From NCBI GenBank assembly GCA_026874595.1, contig CM049309.1:18727576-18791575 (forward strand): 64,000 nucleotides of DNA. Reading direction: 5' to 3'. This document shows, piece by piece, positions 1 through 12,458 of this stretch. How positions within the stretch are numbered: position 1 is the stretch's first letter; each line of letters starts with the position of its first letter. The DNA is from Sipunculus nudus (taxonomy: Eukaryota; Annelida; Sipuncula; Golfingiida; Sipunculidae). The notes under the pieces were generated by a model, which searched no databases, was not told the origin of the DNA, and saw nothing but the letters and a program-made list of their open reading frames with translations. The translations under genes and the position numbers were made by a program.

Positions 1-720
1 TAATATATGACAGCATCTTTTAAGGTCTCAAAAATAGATAAAAAAAATAGAAAAAAATTGTCATGACCCATGGGTCACTTGTTAAGAAATGTTACTTAAG
101 GTTTTTATTGTAACTGCTCAAGGCCAAAAAAAAATGTGACATAAAGGGAAGTCCTAGGCAAATATCCTTGGAAACCTGAAATTAGGTCACTGTGATAGGA
201 AAAATATATCATATGAACACCCTGAATGTCAGATGTGGCACAAATTGTATCCATTAGGCCTAGAATCTTCTAACAAAATGCAGGGAGGTCCTAGGCAAAT
301 GTCCTTAGAAACCTGAAATTAGGTCACTGTGACCTATATTCTTCGACCTATAGGAAAAAGATGTCATAAGAACACCAACAAATCTTCCAACATGCAGGGA
401 GATCTTGGCAAATCCCACTGGAAACAGATCTGCAAGTGACAGACCAAAACATGATTTGAGTACCTTTAACATCTGATGGGTACAAATTGTATGCATTAGG
501 CCTAGGTCCTGGGGAAATCTTTTAAATTTAAAATAAGGTCCTGGTGACCTATATACTGCAAGCTACTGGCCAGAAGCATGATTTGAGCAGTCAGAAAAGG
601 CAAAATGGTATCCATTTTCCTTGGAACCTTCTATTGTGAAATCCAGTGGGTCCTAGACAGGTCTCCTATTAATCATGAAATTTTTATTTTCTGTCCATTT
701 TTCAACATAGCAACAGCCAT
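1..720. repeat. Degenerate GGTCA-containing tandem repeat
   Basis: Phrases of the type 'gtcctaggcaaatatcc...gaaacctgaaattaggtcactgtg' recur near 150-200, 285-340 and 405-440, with weaker copies to about 560, spaced roughly 120-140 bases. The same phrase recurs at 62500-62580, so this is a dispersed family. No coding potential was seen. Confidence 0.6.
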
Positions 721-795
721 ACTGGCTATTCTCACAAACAATATATAGCATTAATTATAGAAGAGAGCCCAGTCAAATTTAGGCCACTTGTTTTT

Positions 796-1050
796 TAGGT
801 TTCAATAAAAATGTCATATGATCAGGGAAAAGCATGATAATTGTTTTGCCAAACAGGTAAAAGCACTACATAACAAAGGAAATCTTATCGAAATTTTATT
901 ATTTAATATTCTTGAAAGAAATGTCTGATCAGTTGGAGTGCAAAATTGGTTAGTTTCTTATTTATTAAATTTTTGAAAGGGGGGGGGGGGGGTGTTAAAA
1001 TTGATGCTTGCAGTGCCTGAGAACCCTATTTTTTTTTTTTTGCCTAATAG
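796..1050 (+). repeat. Dispersed repeat, copy 1 (upstream of exon 1)
   Basis: About 250 bases match 3685-3942 in the same orientation, including 'aaaaatgtcatatgatcagg', 'aaaagcactaca', 'cttgaaagaaatgtc' and 'gtgcctgagaacc'. It contains a run of 14 G (979-992). The element type is unknown. Confidence 0.65.
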
Positions 1051-2487
1051 GTCCATTTTGAATAAAAGTACATACAATAACTGTAATATTAATGTCTCAA
1101 TATTTATTGCATGAATTGGACCATTTATGAATTATGTAATTGAACACAAACTGAGGATACCATATGATGATTTTAAGGAGGCTGGATGACTTAATTCTGC
1201 ACATGCAAACTCTGACCTTATTTGACCTGACCGTTACCTCAGGTCATGATTGTTATGTAAGAGCAGCTTTGGAATTCAGCAGCAAGATCCAGTCAGACGT
1301 AGTAACTTGCTTACCCTCTAGGTGACGCCATGGGACTTGTGACCAAGCTGGCAAAGCCTGCTCATGTTGAGCTTGTTGCACAAACATGGTTTGCTGAAAT
1401 TTAATTGCTCCTTAAAAAATTGAATAAGAAATGAGCAATTCTGATTTAAAGAGCAATGCTAAAATGTGATGTGATCCAAGATCTGATTTAAAGAACAAAA
1501 TTAAAAGGCAAAAAGTAAGTAGCACTAAATAATAAAGATCTCTGAATTTATATTTGTTGTGTTTTTTTCTTTTATATTTCTAAAGAATTTTGTCATAGGC
1601 AAGATTTATATATCCTGTTTATATTGCAGTTTCTTATGCTATTTAAACTAATCTCTAACCATGTATTAATCTAAAATGAAACACTTCAAAGTATGTTTAA
1701 AAATTGTCCAGAATGAAGTAGTACAGGAGCATGTGTTTATGTTTTGTACCTATGTATCTTTCTCAAAACAAAATCAAAATATATAAGAAACAAAATCAAA
1801 TATAGGGTATAGGTGTACACTATAAACACCCCATATAGCTTACTATGCTTTGCCTCCAAGTATTCACCAAATTTTAAATATCACATTATATACTGATCAA
1901 ATGGGGAAAAATTTCTGCACTGGTCACTATTTTTATCACAGTTATTTGTCTTCCCTAACTGTTAGGCCAATAATGGTATATATGATAATGATAAAATTAA
2001 TAATATAATACTATTATTTTTATACTTATTATAATTATTATAATAATTGTTATTTTTATAATTATTCTATCATTTTATAAATAACACTGAAGGTACACTT
2101 ACATAAAATCAATTGTTTTTTTTTTATTCATTTGGAAAAAAAATTGATAATCTAAGAAACAGATCATAATAATTAAAGTATGTCTGCTTGAAGTAATTTT
2201 TAAATTGTTCTTGTTCATTTTTATTATTGAGAAGTTTAAATGCACTGGGGGAGAGGGGAGGGACAGCATCCATTGTTGCTGAAACCTCTATTTATCACTG
2301 ACAGTATAATACTTGAAAGAAATGGGCAAATGTGTTGGATGAGTGATCCCTGCTGTCTATGCAGAGGGCTTTATGACGGCGAGAAACTGTTGGGATAAGT
2401 TTATATGTATGATTAAAATTTAATAATTGTATTCGGATATTAATGCTTTTTTTAATTGGACGATCAACATAAAAATGATACAACTAT
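1051..2487. other. Upstream flank without recognisable gene
   Basis: AT-rich DNA with simple runs of ATT/TAA at about 1975-2075. Short reading frames here show no homology I recognise. A GA-rich block (gggggagaggggaggg) lies near 2246-2261. Confidence 0.5.
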
Positions 2488-2693
2488 ATTCCGGAAAATT
2501 ATTATACCCGCTGATCCCTGACAAAATTGACCGGAAACAAGAATTTCGCTTCCGGCGACTGGTGTATCCACACAAAAACATTGAGATCGTCTGGAATTAC
2601 CTGGTCTGAGAGATCAAAAATAGGTGTGCATCGGTATCCTAGTTGTTCTGAAGGCCTGCATTGTGGTGCAAGATGTGAGATTTTAGGTTGAAT
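2488..2693 (+). promoter_or_regulatory. Putative core promoter / 5' UTR of MCC with ETS-type motifs
   Basis: Three CCGGAA/TTCCGG cores lie at 2491-2496, 2531-2536 and 2550-2555; the last sits in CTTCCGGCG, a good ETS-family site. All are within about 205 bases of the start codon, and there is no convincing TATA box at a suitable distance. This fits a TATA-less promoter, but the transcription start is not known. Confidence 0.35.
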
Positions 2694-2848
2694 ATGGCTT
2701 CCAAAGGCCCGGGGGGTAAAGGGCGCGGGCAAGAGGCCAAGGCTGGCAGCAGTAGTGGAAGCAGCCAGTCGAGCAGCACTGAAGAAGAAGAGAGATTGAG
2801 GAGACTGTTTCTGGCTTGTGACAGAGACAGGGACGGCTTTATTGACAG
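2694..2848 (+). CDS. MCC: MCC exon 1: start codon, low-complexity N-terminus, first part of EF-hand 1
   Basis: Encodes residues 1-51 plus two bases of codon 52. The start ATG has A at -3 and G at +4, and an in-frame TGA lies at 2676-2678, so this is the first in-frame ATG. Residues 4-28 are a Gly/Lys then Ser-rich stretch, presumably disordered. Residues 30-42 (EEEERLRRLFLAC) form the entering helix of an EF-hand. The calcium loop begins DRDRDGFID (residues 43-51), with acidic ligands at loop positions 1, 3, 5 and 9 and the invariant Gly at position 6. The exon ends gacag|gtaggt, a strong donor. The Ser-rich leader followed by an acidic cluster and EEERxRRLF helix resembles the long isoform of vertebrate MCC. 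The 5' UTR length is not known from sequence. Confidence 0.88.
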
Positions 2849-3477
2849 GTAGGTTATAATAAATAGATAATTATAGTCAAATATATACTGTGGAATAGCT
2901 CTAAAAATTATAAATACCAGCAAACTTTCTGCATGTGTATCAAGTACAGTTAAATACAAATCAATTTGGAAAATAGAAATATAATTTTTATGTAAATAAT
3001 AATATTAATATGAATTAAAAATTGATAATTTAACAAATGAAGAAACTGGCCAGAGACGCTCACTGAAGGTTACTCAGTCCCTGGTCTATAAATACTACAA
3101 TAATAATATTAATATTTTTTAAAGTATGTCAACTTTATGGAAAGACTGCAAAGTACAGGTATGTCAAAGTCAAATATAAAATAATTGACAAAAAAAAAAG
3201 AATATTGTATTCAAAAAGAATGTCTTTAAAGTGTCACTCATGTATTTCATGGTCTAAATTTTGTTATAAAAATATGCAAAGTCCAAGGCATATCTAGATC
3301 AGATGTCATGTTGATTATGATCTCTGTGCTCTGTCCATGGTGCTCTCAACATTAACTTGATTAAGGGTGGTCTCACTGCTTGAGATAGGTATTTTGGCAA
3401 TTTAGACAGTCTGGCGCTTACTCTTAATATTACTGTCCAATCAAGCAGATCTATTATTGGGTTACTGACAGACACTT

Positions 3478-3521
3478 TCACACACACACTTTCACACACA
3501 CACACACACATATATATATAA
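3478..3521. repeat. CA/TA microsatellite
   Basis: Two (CA)n blocks separated by 'cttt', then (TA)n. Confidence 0.9.
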
Positions 3522-3672
3522 AACCATTTTGCTTTCATAATGTATATAAAAGCACACATTACATGCAAAAATTTGCAATCAATTAAGACACTGTAAAATG
3601 GATCATCATATTGTTTGCTTCAACCTGACCAATCATCAGAAATCAATGCGGGCGGGCGCTTTTTTTATTTTA

Positions 3673-3942
3673 AATTTTTTGGTATGTTTCGATAAAAATG
3701 TCAAATGATAAGGGAAAAGCATGAAAATAACAGTTTTATTTTACTAAATAAGTAAAAGCACTACAAAACAAAGGAAATTGTATGGTTTTATCTTCTTGAA
3801 AGAAATGTCGGAGAGGCAGCAGCTCAGAATTGGATAGTTTTTATTGAAAATTAGAATACAAATTTTTGATGCGGGGGTTTAAAATTGATGCGGGCGGTGC
3901 CTGAGAACCATACCTTTAATTTTTTTTGGCCTAATAGTTGAT
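3673..3942 (+). repeat. Dispersed repeat, copy 2 (downstream of exon 1)
   Basis: Direct-orientation counterpart of 796-1050, starting 'tcgataaaaatgtcaaatga' and ending 'ggtgcctgagaacc...cctaatag'. Together the pair flanks exon 1 at about 2.9 kb spacing. Confidence 0.65.
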
Positions 3943-4984
3943 ATATATTAGTTGATTACCCAGGCTACAGGAACTAGTCATGCAATATTAAAAAGAAAAT
4001 GAAGCCCCAAACTTGCTTATATGGTAAGTCTATACATCAAGGTATTTGACACATCTTCAGAATAAATACACCTCTGCATCACAGAGCTGCCAGAAAAGGT
4101 AAAATGATAAAAATCCATTTGAATGTACACCCATCTTTCTTGACTTAATAATAACAACAACAAATTTGGACTGAAATAAGATGTCACAAGTTGACAACCT
4201 TTGCTATGCCTCTGGATGTTCATATAACTTCGAAGCCTCCCCCCCCCCCCAAAAAAAAAAATACAACTGTTTGCTGAAGAATCAAATGCACTCACATGTG
4301 TCATGGAATTATTTGTCCAAATATTTGGTTATTTATTTTATGGAATTTTGTTTTCCATACTGAAATCAGGGAAATGGAGTTATTGATTTTGTGGCATTGT
4401 AATGGATATTATGCAATTTCAGTGTGAATAGTTAAGTGTAAATTTAAATATCAGACAGTATAATACTACACCCTTTTATCTGTCAAGTCTAGAAACCTTT
4501 TAGAAACAATGGCTCTTTTTCTTTCTTCCAAAATATTAAAAAAATATGAAGAGAATATCCTAAAATTGGTTTTGTTGAATAGTTAACCATTTATTTACTT
4601 TATCTGATTAGTTTAATTAGTTAGGAATGAAAATCAGAGACTTTGCTTTAGGTGCCTGAAGTCAGCACAAGTTGATTAGATCAGAGTTTTACTTTTCTTG
4701 AAGTTATGCCAAGGAAAGACCTGGACATGGAAGAACTGGGATAAACTGAAAAAAAAGAGAGAATACTAGAAGAAACCTGGATTAAGTAAATAATACACTG
4801 AAGTAATAAGATTGAAAACTTGACTTGTTCCATCTTATGTCAGTATTATTAAACCTGTGCAGATTGCTAACTTTTTAATGTTTCAAAATTAATACCTTTG
4901 ATATGAATTATTGGTATTATAGATGTAAAGATATGCCTAATGCACTGTCTTGGCTGTTTTATTATAATGGATAATTATGACCTC

Positions 4985-5225
4985 TTTAACTTTTGAAGGA
5001 CGGTATAAATTTTCTTCAGATTTGAAATTTTGAATATTTTACCCTCAAATTTGACCCAACAGTTGTTTCCACCAGTTTCTGGACCAGTTTCAAAACTGTT
5101 GACCTTGACTTCAAGCTAAAAACTGTAGATTTACATGTTTTCATCAGATGCCATAACTTTTCAGATAGTGTATATTTTTTCCTCAAATTTTGGAATGTTG
5201 GCTCTTGGTGGGGAGGCATATATAT
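4985..5225 (+). repeat. Partial copy of 52-kb tandem-core family
   Basis: Phrases 'cctcaaatttga', 'gtttccaccagtttct', 'gttgaccttgacttcaagct' and 'tttttcctcaaatttt...ggggaggcata' match the roughly 145-bp units at 52051-52656. Only a 3' part is present. Confidence 0.55.
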
Positions 5226-6239
5226 ATATAAATATATGTATATATATGATGTTTTTTGTGACTGCAAAAACAAAGCCCATGTAGTTTCTATCCATTGTTT
5301 TTACATATGACAATTTTGTCTCAGTCACTGTCAGTAGATCACAGACGTAACATTACATATTTTTTATCTTTTTGATATTCCAAGAGTTAAAAGGGTTGTC
5401 TACTAAGGTGTTCAGTATAACCTTAAGGTCTCCATCAGATGTAAATATGGCTAAATTAATTTGTCCAAAAAAGGACCATTTGATACAGTGGTAAATACAT
5501 TTATGAAATTGCCATAACAGCGGGTTATATTTAGCCTGAACTATGGCTATAAGATCCCTCTGAAGTATAATATGGATGTATGCCACGCTTGCAAAAAAAG
5601 TCATTTGAACAGTGACCTATTGTTCGATAACTGTTATTGAATAAATTTTAAGGGTTATGCTTGCAGGAATTGAACATGATTCAGGCTGATTGTCAATAAA
5701 TAACTTTCAATTACTCAGCCTTCCCGTGCTTCCCAAGAGCAAACCAAACAGTGGGCTTCTTTCTCCTATAAATATTTAGGTATTGTATCAGGAAGTGAAA
5801 AAAGGAGAACCCAAATACTTTTTCCAGCTAGAATCAGCCCATTTAATAGCAGGTGTAGCATTAGTATTATGTGGTAAGTCTTGTGGGGAAAACTTTTTTA
5901 TCATTTCAATCATGTCGTCTGACCAGGTGTCTCAATATTATTGGCTTAAGGAGAATTAGTCCCAGGAATAATTGTATTTAATCAAATCCTTTGCTTAACA
6001 TCACTGCACATTGCTAAATATAGGATTGTTTGAAATTCATGTCCTGTTTTCTTGCACTGCAGTTAGAGAAACACATTAAATTTGACAGGTTTTCTTTGGG
6101 TAGCTATAACCATAGTATATTTATTAACTGTTTAGTATAATTGATATGAGAAATGGAGGCATCTAAACCTGAAAAACAAGATTTTTCTAGTTTTAAATGT
6201 AATCATTATCAATATCATTATTAATTGCATTACTGTCTG

Positions 6240-6302
6240 GTATACATATATTTATATATATATATATTTATATGTATATATATATATATATGTTTATATA
6301 CA
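6240..6302. repeat. TA-rich microsatellite
   Basis: Interrupted (TA)n with ATTTATAT and ATGTATAT variants. Confidence 0.85.
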
Positions 6303-7342
6303 TTCGAATGATGTAAAAAGGCAAGAGGGAATTGTTGCTTTTAAGTTTAAAGTATTTCATTATAGTATCTTAATTGTAAGAAATATAAGAATGTATTGTT
6401 GAAGCAGTTTAAGCATTAGCCAGCAATTAATGGTATTAAAAGGCTTAGTTGATTTTATGCTTGTCTTATGAAGTTATGTATCACCATAAGTCATAAATAT
6501 GAACATCACAGTATATAATGAAAACAATATTTAGCAGGGATTCACTCAAAAAAAGTCTTCAAAGGGAAAAGTTAAGCTAAGATTTCATATGCATGGCATG
6601 CAAAATTTAATATGTGGAACGCATGATGTTGAGAAAGATTTCATATGAATTGGATCTATTGGCACAGCAGCATGCTATATATCCTATAAATCGCATATGT
6701 ACATTACCATGTTGATTGCTGAACCAGCAAAAATCACTACAAGTAGCAAATGTTTTTTGTGGGATTTAGCAATTTGCATTCCGCATGCCAGATCCATGCA
6801 TATGGAATCTCATCTTATATTTATATAGTCAATATCAATTTTCATCCACATTTTGCACTCTGGATCTGCATTCCAGGCATAGGGAACCTTTGCTTAATAT
6901 TGGTAAAAACATTGAATATGTTACTGAGTGAAGTTATAAGACTTCTTGTGGTCTGGGACAGTATTATATACAAGTCTGCATAATATGCTAGGATGCAAAT
7001 ATTGATATGAATACTTGAGATTCCAGCTGTAAGTGTGTAATTAAAAGAATGTAAAGCGTCTTTCTTCTTGTTAGATAAAGCAAACAGTTCTTATGGCTGC
7101 TATAGAAGTTTGAATCATGCTCTTCTGGACGATTTGTTCTGAATTATTCATTTCTTATACTGTTATGAAAGGTTCAGCTCAGCTGTGAGTAATTAATGAG
7201 ACACTTACATCGGGGTTACATAATATATGAGCTTTCATCGGTCTCCTATTTTTAATGCATGACTGGTGGTTATCATGATTTGTGTGCATGTTACAGTGCT
7301 GAGGGAAATCTTACAATTGTACATAATGTTACATATGAATAA

Positions 7343-8737
7343 TACCGTAAAATCTCCACTTAAAACCGCGGTTTAATCAAGAAATTCAAAATCTTGAAAT
7401 CAGGTTGATTTCCTGAAAGCACTGTGCGGTTTATACTAGAAGGGTTTCCTGAATATCTTCCTGACAGACATCGTTTTGGGGCCGGCGAGTGGGCGATAAT
7501 ATTGCAACTTTCGAAGGCCGTTCTTAGCAGCAGTCTCACATGCATGGGAGCCGTGTGTAAAAGTATTATTTACGATTATTTGTTATTTATAAATTAAATA
7601 TTGCTGATTAGTTTTCGTGTGATATATAACTTGTTATTAAATTTTGGTAATTGTCACCAATATATGTTAACAACAACCCTGCTGTAACACACAGCGGCCC
7701 ACTTCGTTGGGCATGGTCAAGCAAAATGAAATAAATGCCTACTTTAAACCCATTTGCGGCATTATTTAGCAATGATTATTTGTTTAAAACGTAAAATGAA
7801 TAAAAAGCTGACATCGTTAAGAGTCACACAATGGCAGACGATCGTTTTAAAATCAAGTTTGAGTGCCGCCATGTGCTGAAATGCCCCTGTATTCTGCTAA
7901 GAATATTTTGAACGGCTCTACGCGGTGGGTGGTAAACAGAACAGCCACCTATTTCGTCCCAGCGTGCCTTGCGTGAACACTGCCTTGACAAAATGGCTCC
8001 CCACACGGAAACTTTCTTCAGGAAAAAAAACTTGCTTACCCCGACTGGCCACTTTAATTTTACCTTAAAATCACTCGTTATCAAGCGTCATGTTTCCTAT
8101 ACGTGCGTATCTCGACAAGGTAACTTCAATTACTTTGATATTTAGTTAAGTTGACCAGCGATGTATTCAAACGCGCCAGCAAATTGTGACATGAAGCGAT
8201 GTCAACGTACAATGTGACGATGATAATACCGAAGTAACCGGTATGAAAATGATTCGAATCTTCCGAGTAATACCAGAAAATGGAATTATCATCAAAAATT
8301 TTTAGAATTAAAATATACAGTGACTTGAAATGGATCAGCAGAATATTTTTTTTCAAAATATAATGACAAATCGGTAGCAAACAAGAATACGGCACGTAAT
8401 ATAAAATCTGTATCAACAGGCAGAGATTCATCGGCCCTTACGTCTTCCCAAACTTCATGCTTGAGTGACCCTGCAAAAAAGTGTTTTGATGTGTTTAAAT
8501 AAAATGCCCAAGGAATTTAAAAGTGGACAGGAATGGCCGAGTCGCAACCTACACGTGTTCATTTCTAGATGATAGCTTGATTGTGTCTTTTGTCAAATCA
8601 TTCCGTAGCGAAAGTTGGTGCGGTTTAAAGGGGGGTTCTTAGTATTTGAGCCCCTCGCGATGTCTCACCTGGAATTTCGGCGAAGTCTGGGTGCGGTTTT
8701 TATCGGAAGTGCGGTTTTAAGTGGAGATTTTACGGTA
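7343..8737. mobile_element. Non-autonomous TIR DNA transposon, TA flanks
   Basis: The ends are perfect inverted repeats of about 27 bases: left TACCGTAAAATCTCC... (7343-7369) and right ...GGAGATTTTACGGTA (8711-8737). The inner part reads CACTTAAAACCGC on the left and its complement on the right. TA at both outer edges fits a TA target duplication as in the Tc1/mariner-pogo group. The 1.4-kb interior has extra GCGGTTT subterminal motifs on both sides and slightly higher GC. Its reading frames (under 105 codons) show no DDE transposase motifs that I can recognise. Confidence 0.8.
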
Positions 8738-10499
8738 CTCAGAGAATGATTATTTGGGTACAGCTGATCTGGAGGCAATGCTCATTAACTTGTTTTTGGT
8801 ATTTTTTTTTATTTTTAAGTGTCTTTGCTTGAAAAAAACCTTGAAAGTCCAAATTTATGTCATTGGAAAAACCTTGAAAACTATTTCAATACAAAATTTA
8901 TCAAAACCATGTGAGAGGTTGACTACTGTCACTGTTTGCCTTGAGGAGAAACTAGCTTTAGGTGATTGTTCTTGCAGTTTTGTTAAATTAATGTGAAGTG
9001 ATGTTTAATGTTCAAATAAAAGAAAAATTCACAATTACACAACAGCAACATGCAGTAGTTTTAACTGATTTTGACCACAGAATATGCAAGTGTGATCTTA
9101 TCCACAGCAGCCATTAGTACTACTCATGCCAAGTATCACTGTCTCTAACTGACCTATGATTTCTTTCTTGTTGCCCTACCTTCCTTCTTTTCCTTTATTC
9201 CCTAATTTTTGTCTCAGTCCTATACTTTTATGTTTGCTTTGCAGTTTGAAACAGCTGTGAACTGCTTTGAAGTGTGCTTGCATTTATGTTAAATGTAAAC
9301 TGTTGTAGTCAAATTAGAGCACCATATGATCACAAAAAAATGTCAGCACAGTTTGAACACTGTCTGTAGAATTGTTAATTTATAAATATGCTCTCAATAG
9401 TCCCATTATGTCTCCCTTTAAGGATTATGCACTTGCAAGATGAATAATTTACGACTTTTTAAGAAACTTTGAAAAAATATATTGCACTGTAACAAGCTCA
9501 ATATCTTTGGAAAGATTACTCTACAATCCACATGGAGCTATATATGAATTATTGTACATACTGACAGACAGTACAACAAATAATACCATATTGTAGACTC
9601 AGGTTGAATGATTATTTCTGTTGTTTTGCCCTTAACTGTGCAATTTATAAAGCCAATTTTTAATTATTTTTATTATTGTTAATTATATAAAATATGAGGG
9701 AATTTATGAATGTTCCCCTTCGATTATATATCAAGATAGTAAGTACTGTCTTATAAAGTTTATATTAAATGTTTAAGCCTTCATAATTACAGTAAGAATG
9801 ACTCCTTAATGTATTTGTCAGGTCTTCAAACACTCCAAAACATATAAGCCCATGGCAGCCCATAACAAGAAATCACTGAAAATTGTGCTAGCATTCCCAT
9901 GTTCTTTGCCCATTCACAGACAGATAGATGGTAGGTAGTTCTTGAGTTTAACAAGAGATGTCAGCACACACCAGCATTTCCAGATGTCTGGGCCCTGTTT
10001 TCATAACCGACCATATTGTCTAATAAATGTACATGCTTCACTTGGAGCTGAGAAGGGTAGATAGCATGTAAAGCATATGTTTCTGCTTAAACCTTTAAAC
10101 AGCTGGTACAGATGACCGATTCTGATAAATTTCCAGTCTTAGAGATCTTTTTTTGGTCAGACATAGGGACCATCAGACAATCACAAAGAACCAATATTTT
10201 GCCAAGGCAGTGCCCCTCAAAGTATCTTAACTACTCACGGCCTATGAATAGAAGAATATCACCAGAAAGGATGCCCTGCCGCACCTTGGAAATCTAATAA
10301 ACTATTAACACCTGGGTCTATCTGGGTCAGGAAAAAGATTTTTTCTTTAACTTGAAACAGCTGTGAAGGTTGGTACATGAAATTAGCCTGACTGACAAAA
10401 ACTACCATAAGCCTCATGTAAGGTACTTCCAGTTCTACATGTGTCAACTCCTGTCATTTTCCCGTCATTCACAAATCATTTTGTCAGCCTACTTTACCA

Positions 10500-10830
10500 A
10501 TATTTACAGTAATATTAGGTCAAGGTCACTGGTGTGGTCATGTGTTCCATCATATATTCTGACCTATTTTCATGTCATGAAAACATAAATGCCTTTTTAT
10601 AGCATTTTAATGCCAGAAGTTCAAGGTCGCTGAAGTGGTCACATGATCCATTGTGACTTTTTTTCTTCCTGCAATGTTCAGGTCATAGTTGCCACTCAAT
10701 TTAAGTGATATTAATAGCATTACAAGGTCATGGGGTCAAGGTCAACTTGGTCACATGATTCATCTTGACCTTTTCACTCTTTATTGTTCAGGACTTGTGG
10801 TATCTTGACATTTTCTGTATAATGTCCATC
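10500..10830. repeat. Degenerate GGTCA tandem repeat
   Basis: Three related units of about 105-115 bases carry 'aaggtcactggtgtggtcat', 'aaggtcgctgaagtggtcac' and 'aaggtcaacttggtcacatg', each followed by 'catnttgac' and a T-rich tract. Confidence 0.55.
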
Positions 10831-11492
10831 AAAAATGTGGTTACTTAATGAAATCTTTTCTTCTAAATTTTAATGTTTAGGTATCCAGTACAGTCAAGTC
10901 ACTTTTAACAATGTCATCAGAAATAATGACAATAACTTGGATGTGAAAATATCCAGGCTTCAGCACCATCACACGGATGATGTTTTCTGTATGTCATGTA
11001 ATGGTTCCAACCATAAGAGAAAGCAGACATGTTTAAGAATATTTACATAAACAGAACAAAAGTGGGCATTGATTCAATCTGACTTTTGAATTTTGATTAT
11101 TGCTTTTTGATTTGGTTCTCACTTTGATTTTTGCATACAATTAAATTATTGTGTCAGGCTTTCCTGTCTAGACAGTCGAGCATTAAAATGCTCAATACTG
11201 TTGGCTTCTCAGGTTCAAATTAAATTATTTTTAAAATTAAATGATTAAATTATCAAATTATTATTAAATTATTTCAGAAATCGCCATGTTACTTCAAATG
11301 TAGGATATAAGATGATATCCTGTGTATCAGTAACAAGTGCTTACAGTGCTTGACTGTAAATGGAATAATTAAAATTATATGATTATTTAATTCCCAATTT
11401 AATTGTTAATTGACAACAATGGTGGGATGCCATGAACCACAAATATATATATATATATGAATGAGACATGTTAACCAGGCCATAAAGAAAAT

Positions 11493-12336
11493 AATATATA
11501 TGTCCAGGGAAGAATGACAATCTGGGAAGATCTGGAATCCTCCCGGGAAAAATTAGAATTCTGATTTTTCCCAGGAAAAATGAGTATCCAGAGATGGTAT
11601 GAAGGGATTCCCATTCTTCCTGGGAAGAATGAGAATTCTCATTCTTCCTTGGACAAATGAGAATTCAAGTCTCTCCCGGGAAAATTGAGAATTCTCATTA
11701 TTCCCGGGAGATATGAATTCAGTGTTGAAATTCAAACCTGGGAAAAATGAGAATTCTAATTCTTCCCGGAAAGAATGGGAATTATTGATGCCAACTTAAC
11801 TCTTTTCATTTTTTTTCATACATGTTTCGCTTTTTCAGAAAGAAACTTTGATCATCTTTCTTTCAAATTAATTCTGAACTGTTCAAGTGTTAACAAAGAA
11901 ATAAATAGTACACTCACACAAAATAGAAATATGATGGGTTTAGAACTATCATGTGTGAATATAACTGATTTTAACAGACATGTGCTTTCTTTTTTTCATG
12001 ACAAAAACTGTTACTGTTCTTTTAGCAATGGTCATTTAATAACTTTAATAAATTTAATAAGTTTGGTTATAATACCGTAGTAAAATATGCAAAGTTAACC
12101 CACCTTAACTATTAAAAGGATACCATTTAACAAAATGGAGCTGGCTTCACGGGAAAAATGAGAATCAAATCACAGTATGAAATTATTCTCATTTTTCCTG
12201 GGAAGAATGGGAATTCCCATTATTCCTGGGAAAAAATCAGAATTCTCATTTTTCCCGGGAAAAATCAGAATTCTCATTTTTCCCGGGAGGATTCCAGATC
12301 TTTCCAGATTCTCATTCTCCCCTCGACATATATATT
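11493..12336. mobile_element. Foldback-type element with tandem CCCGGG/GAATTC arms
   Basis: The left arm (11493-about 11785) and right arm (about 12150-12336) are long inverted repeats: 'gatctggaatcctcccggga' at the left is matched in inverse by 'cccgggaggattccagatct' at the right, and the outer edges end in matching 'aatatatatgt' and 'acatatatatt'. Each arm is internally repetitive, built from units like 'cccgggaaaaatgagaattc' of about 30 bases. The central roughly 360 bases (11790-12145) are AT-rich and unique and contain a 101-codon frame with no recognisable similarity. The architecture (long repetitive arms, short unrelated centre) matches foldback transposons. The family is not identified. 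Confidence 0.7.
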
Positions 12337-12421
12337 GTAAGCAGGTAGGGTACCAAACATTATGCATTTTTCTTTTCTGCCATCGATGCATGTTTTGTTG
12401 AGCAACCTTGTCCTGTGTGGA

Positions 12422-12458
12422 GATAATCAGGTGGACAGGGGTGATGGAACAGACTTTA
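12422..12458. repeat. Solo transposon end (same TIR family as 42-kb element)
   Basis: Contains 'aatcaggtggacaggggtga' then 'tggaacagacttta', close to the right terminal repeat at 44690-44737. No partner end was found nearby. Confidence 0.5.
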
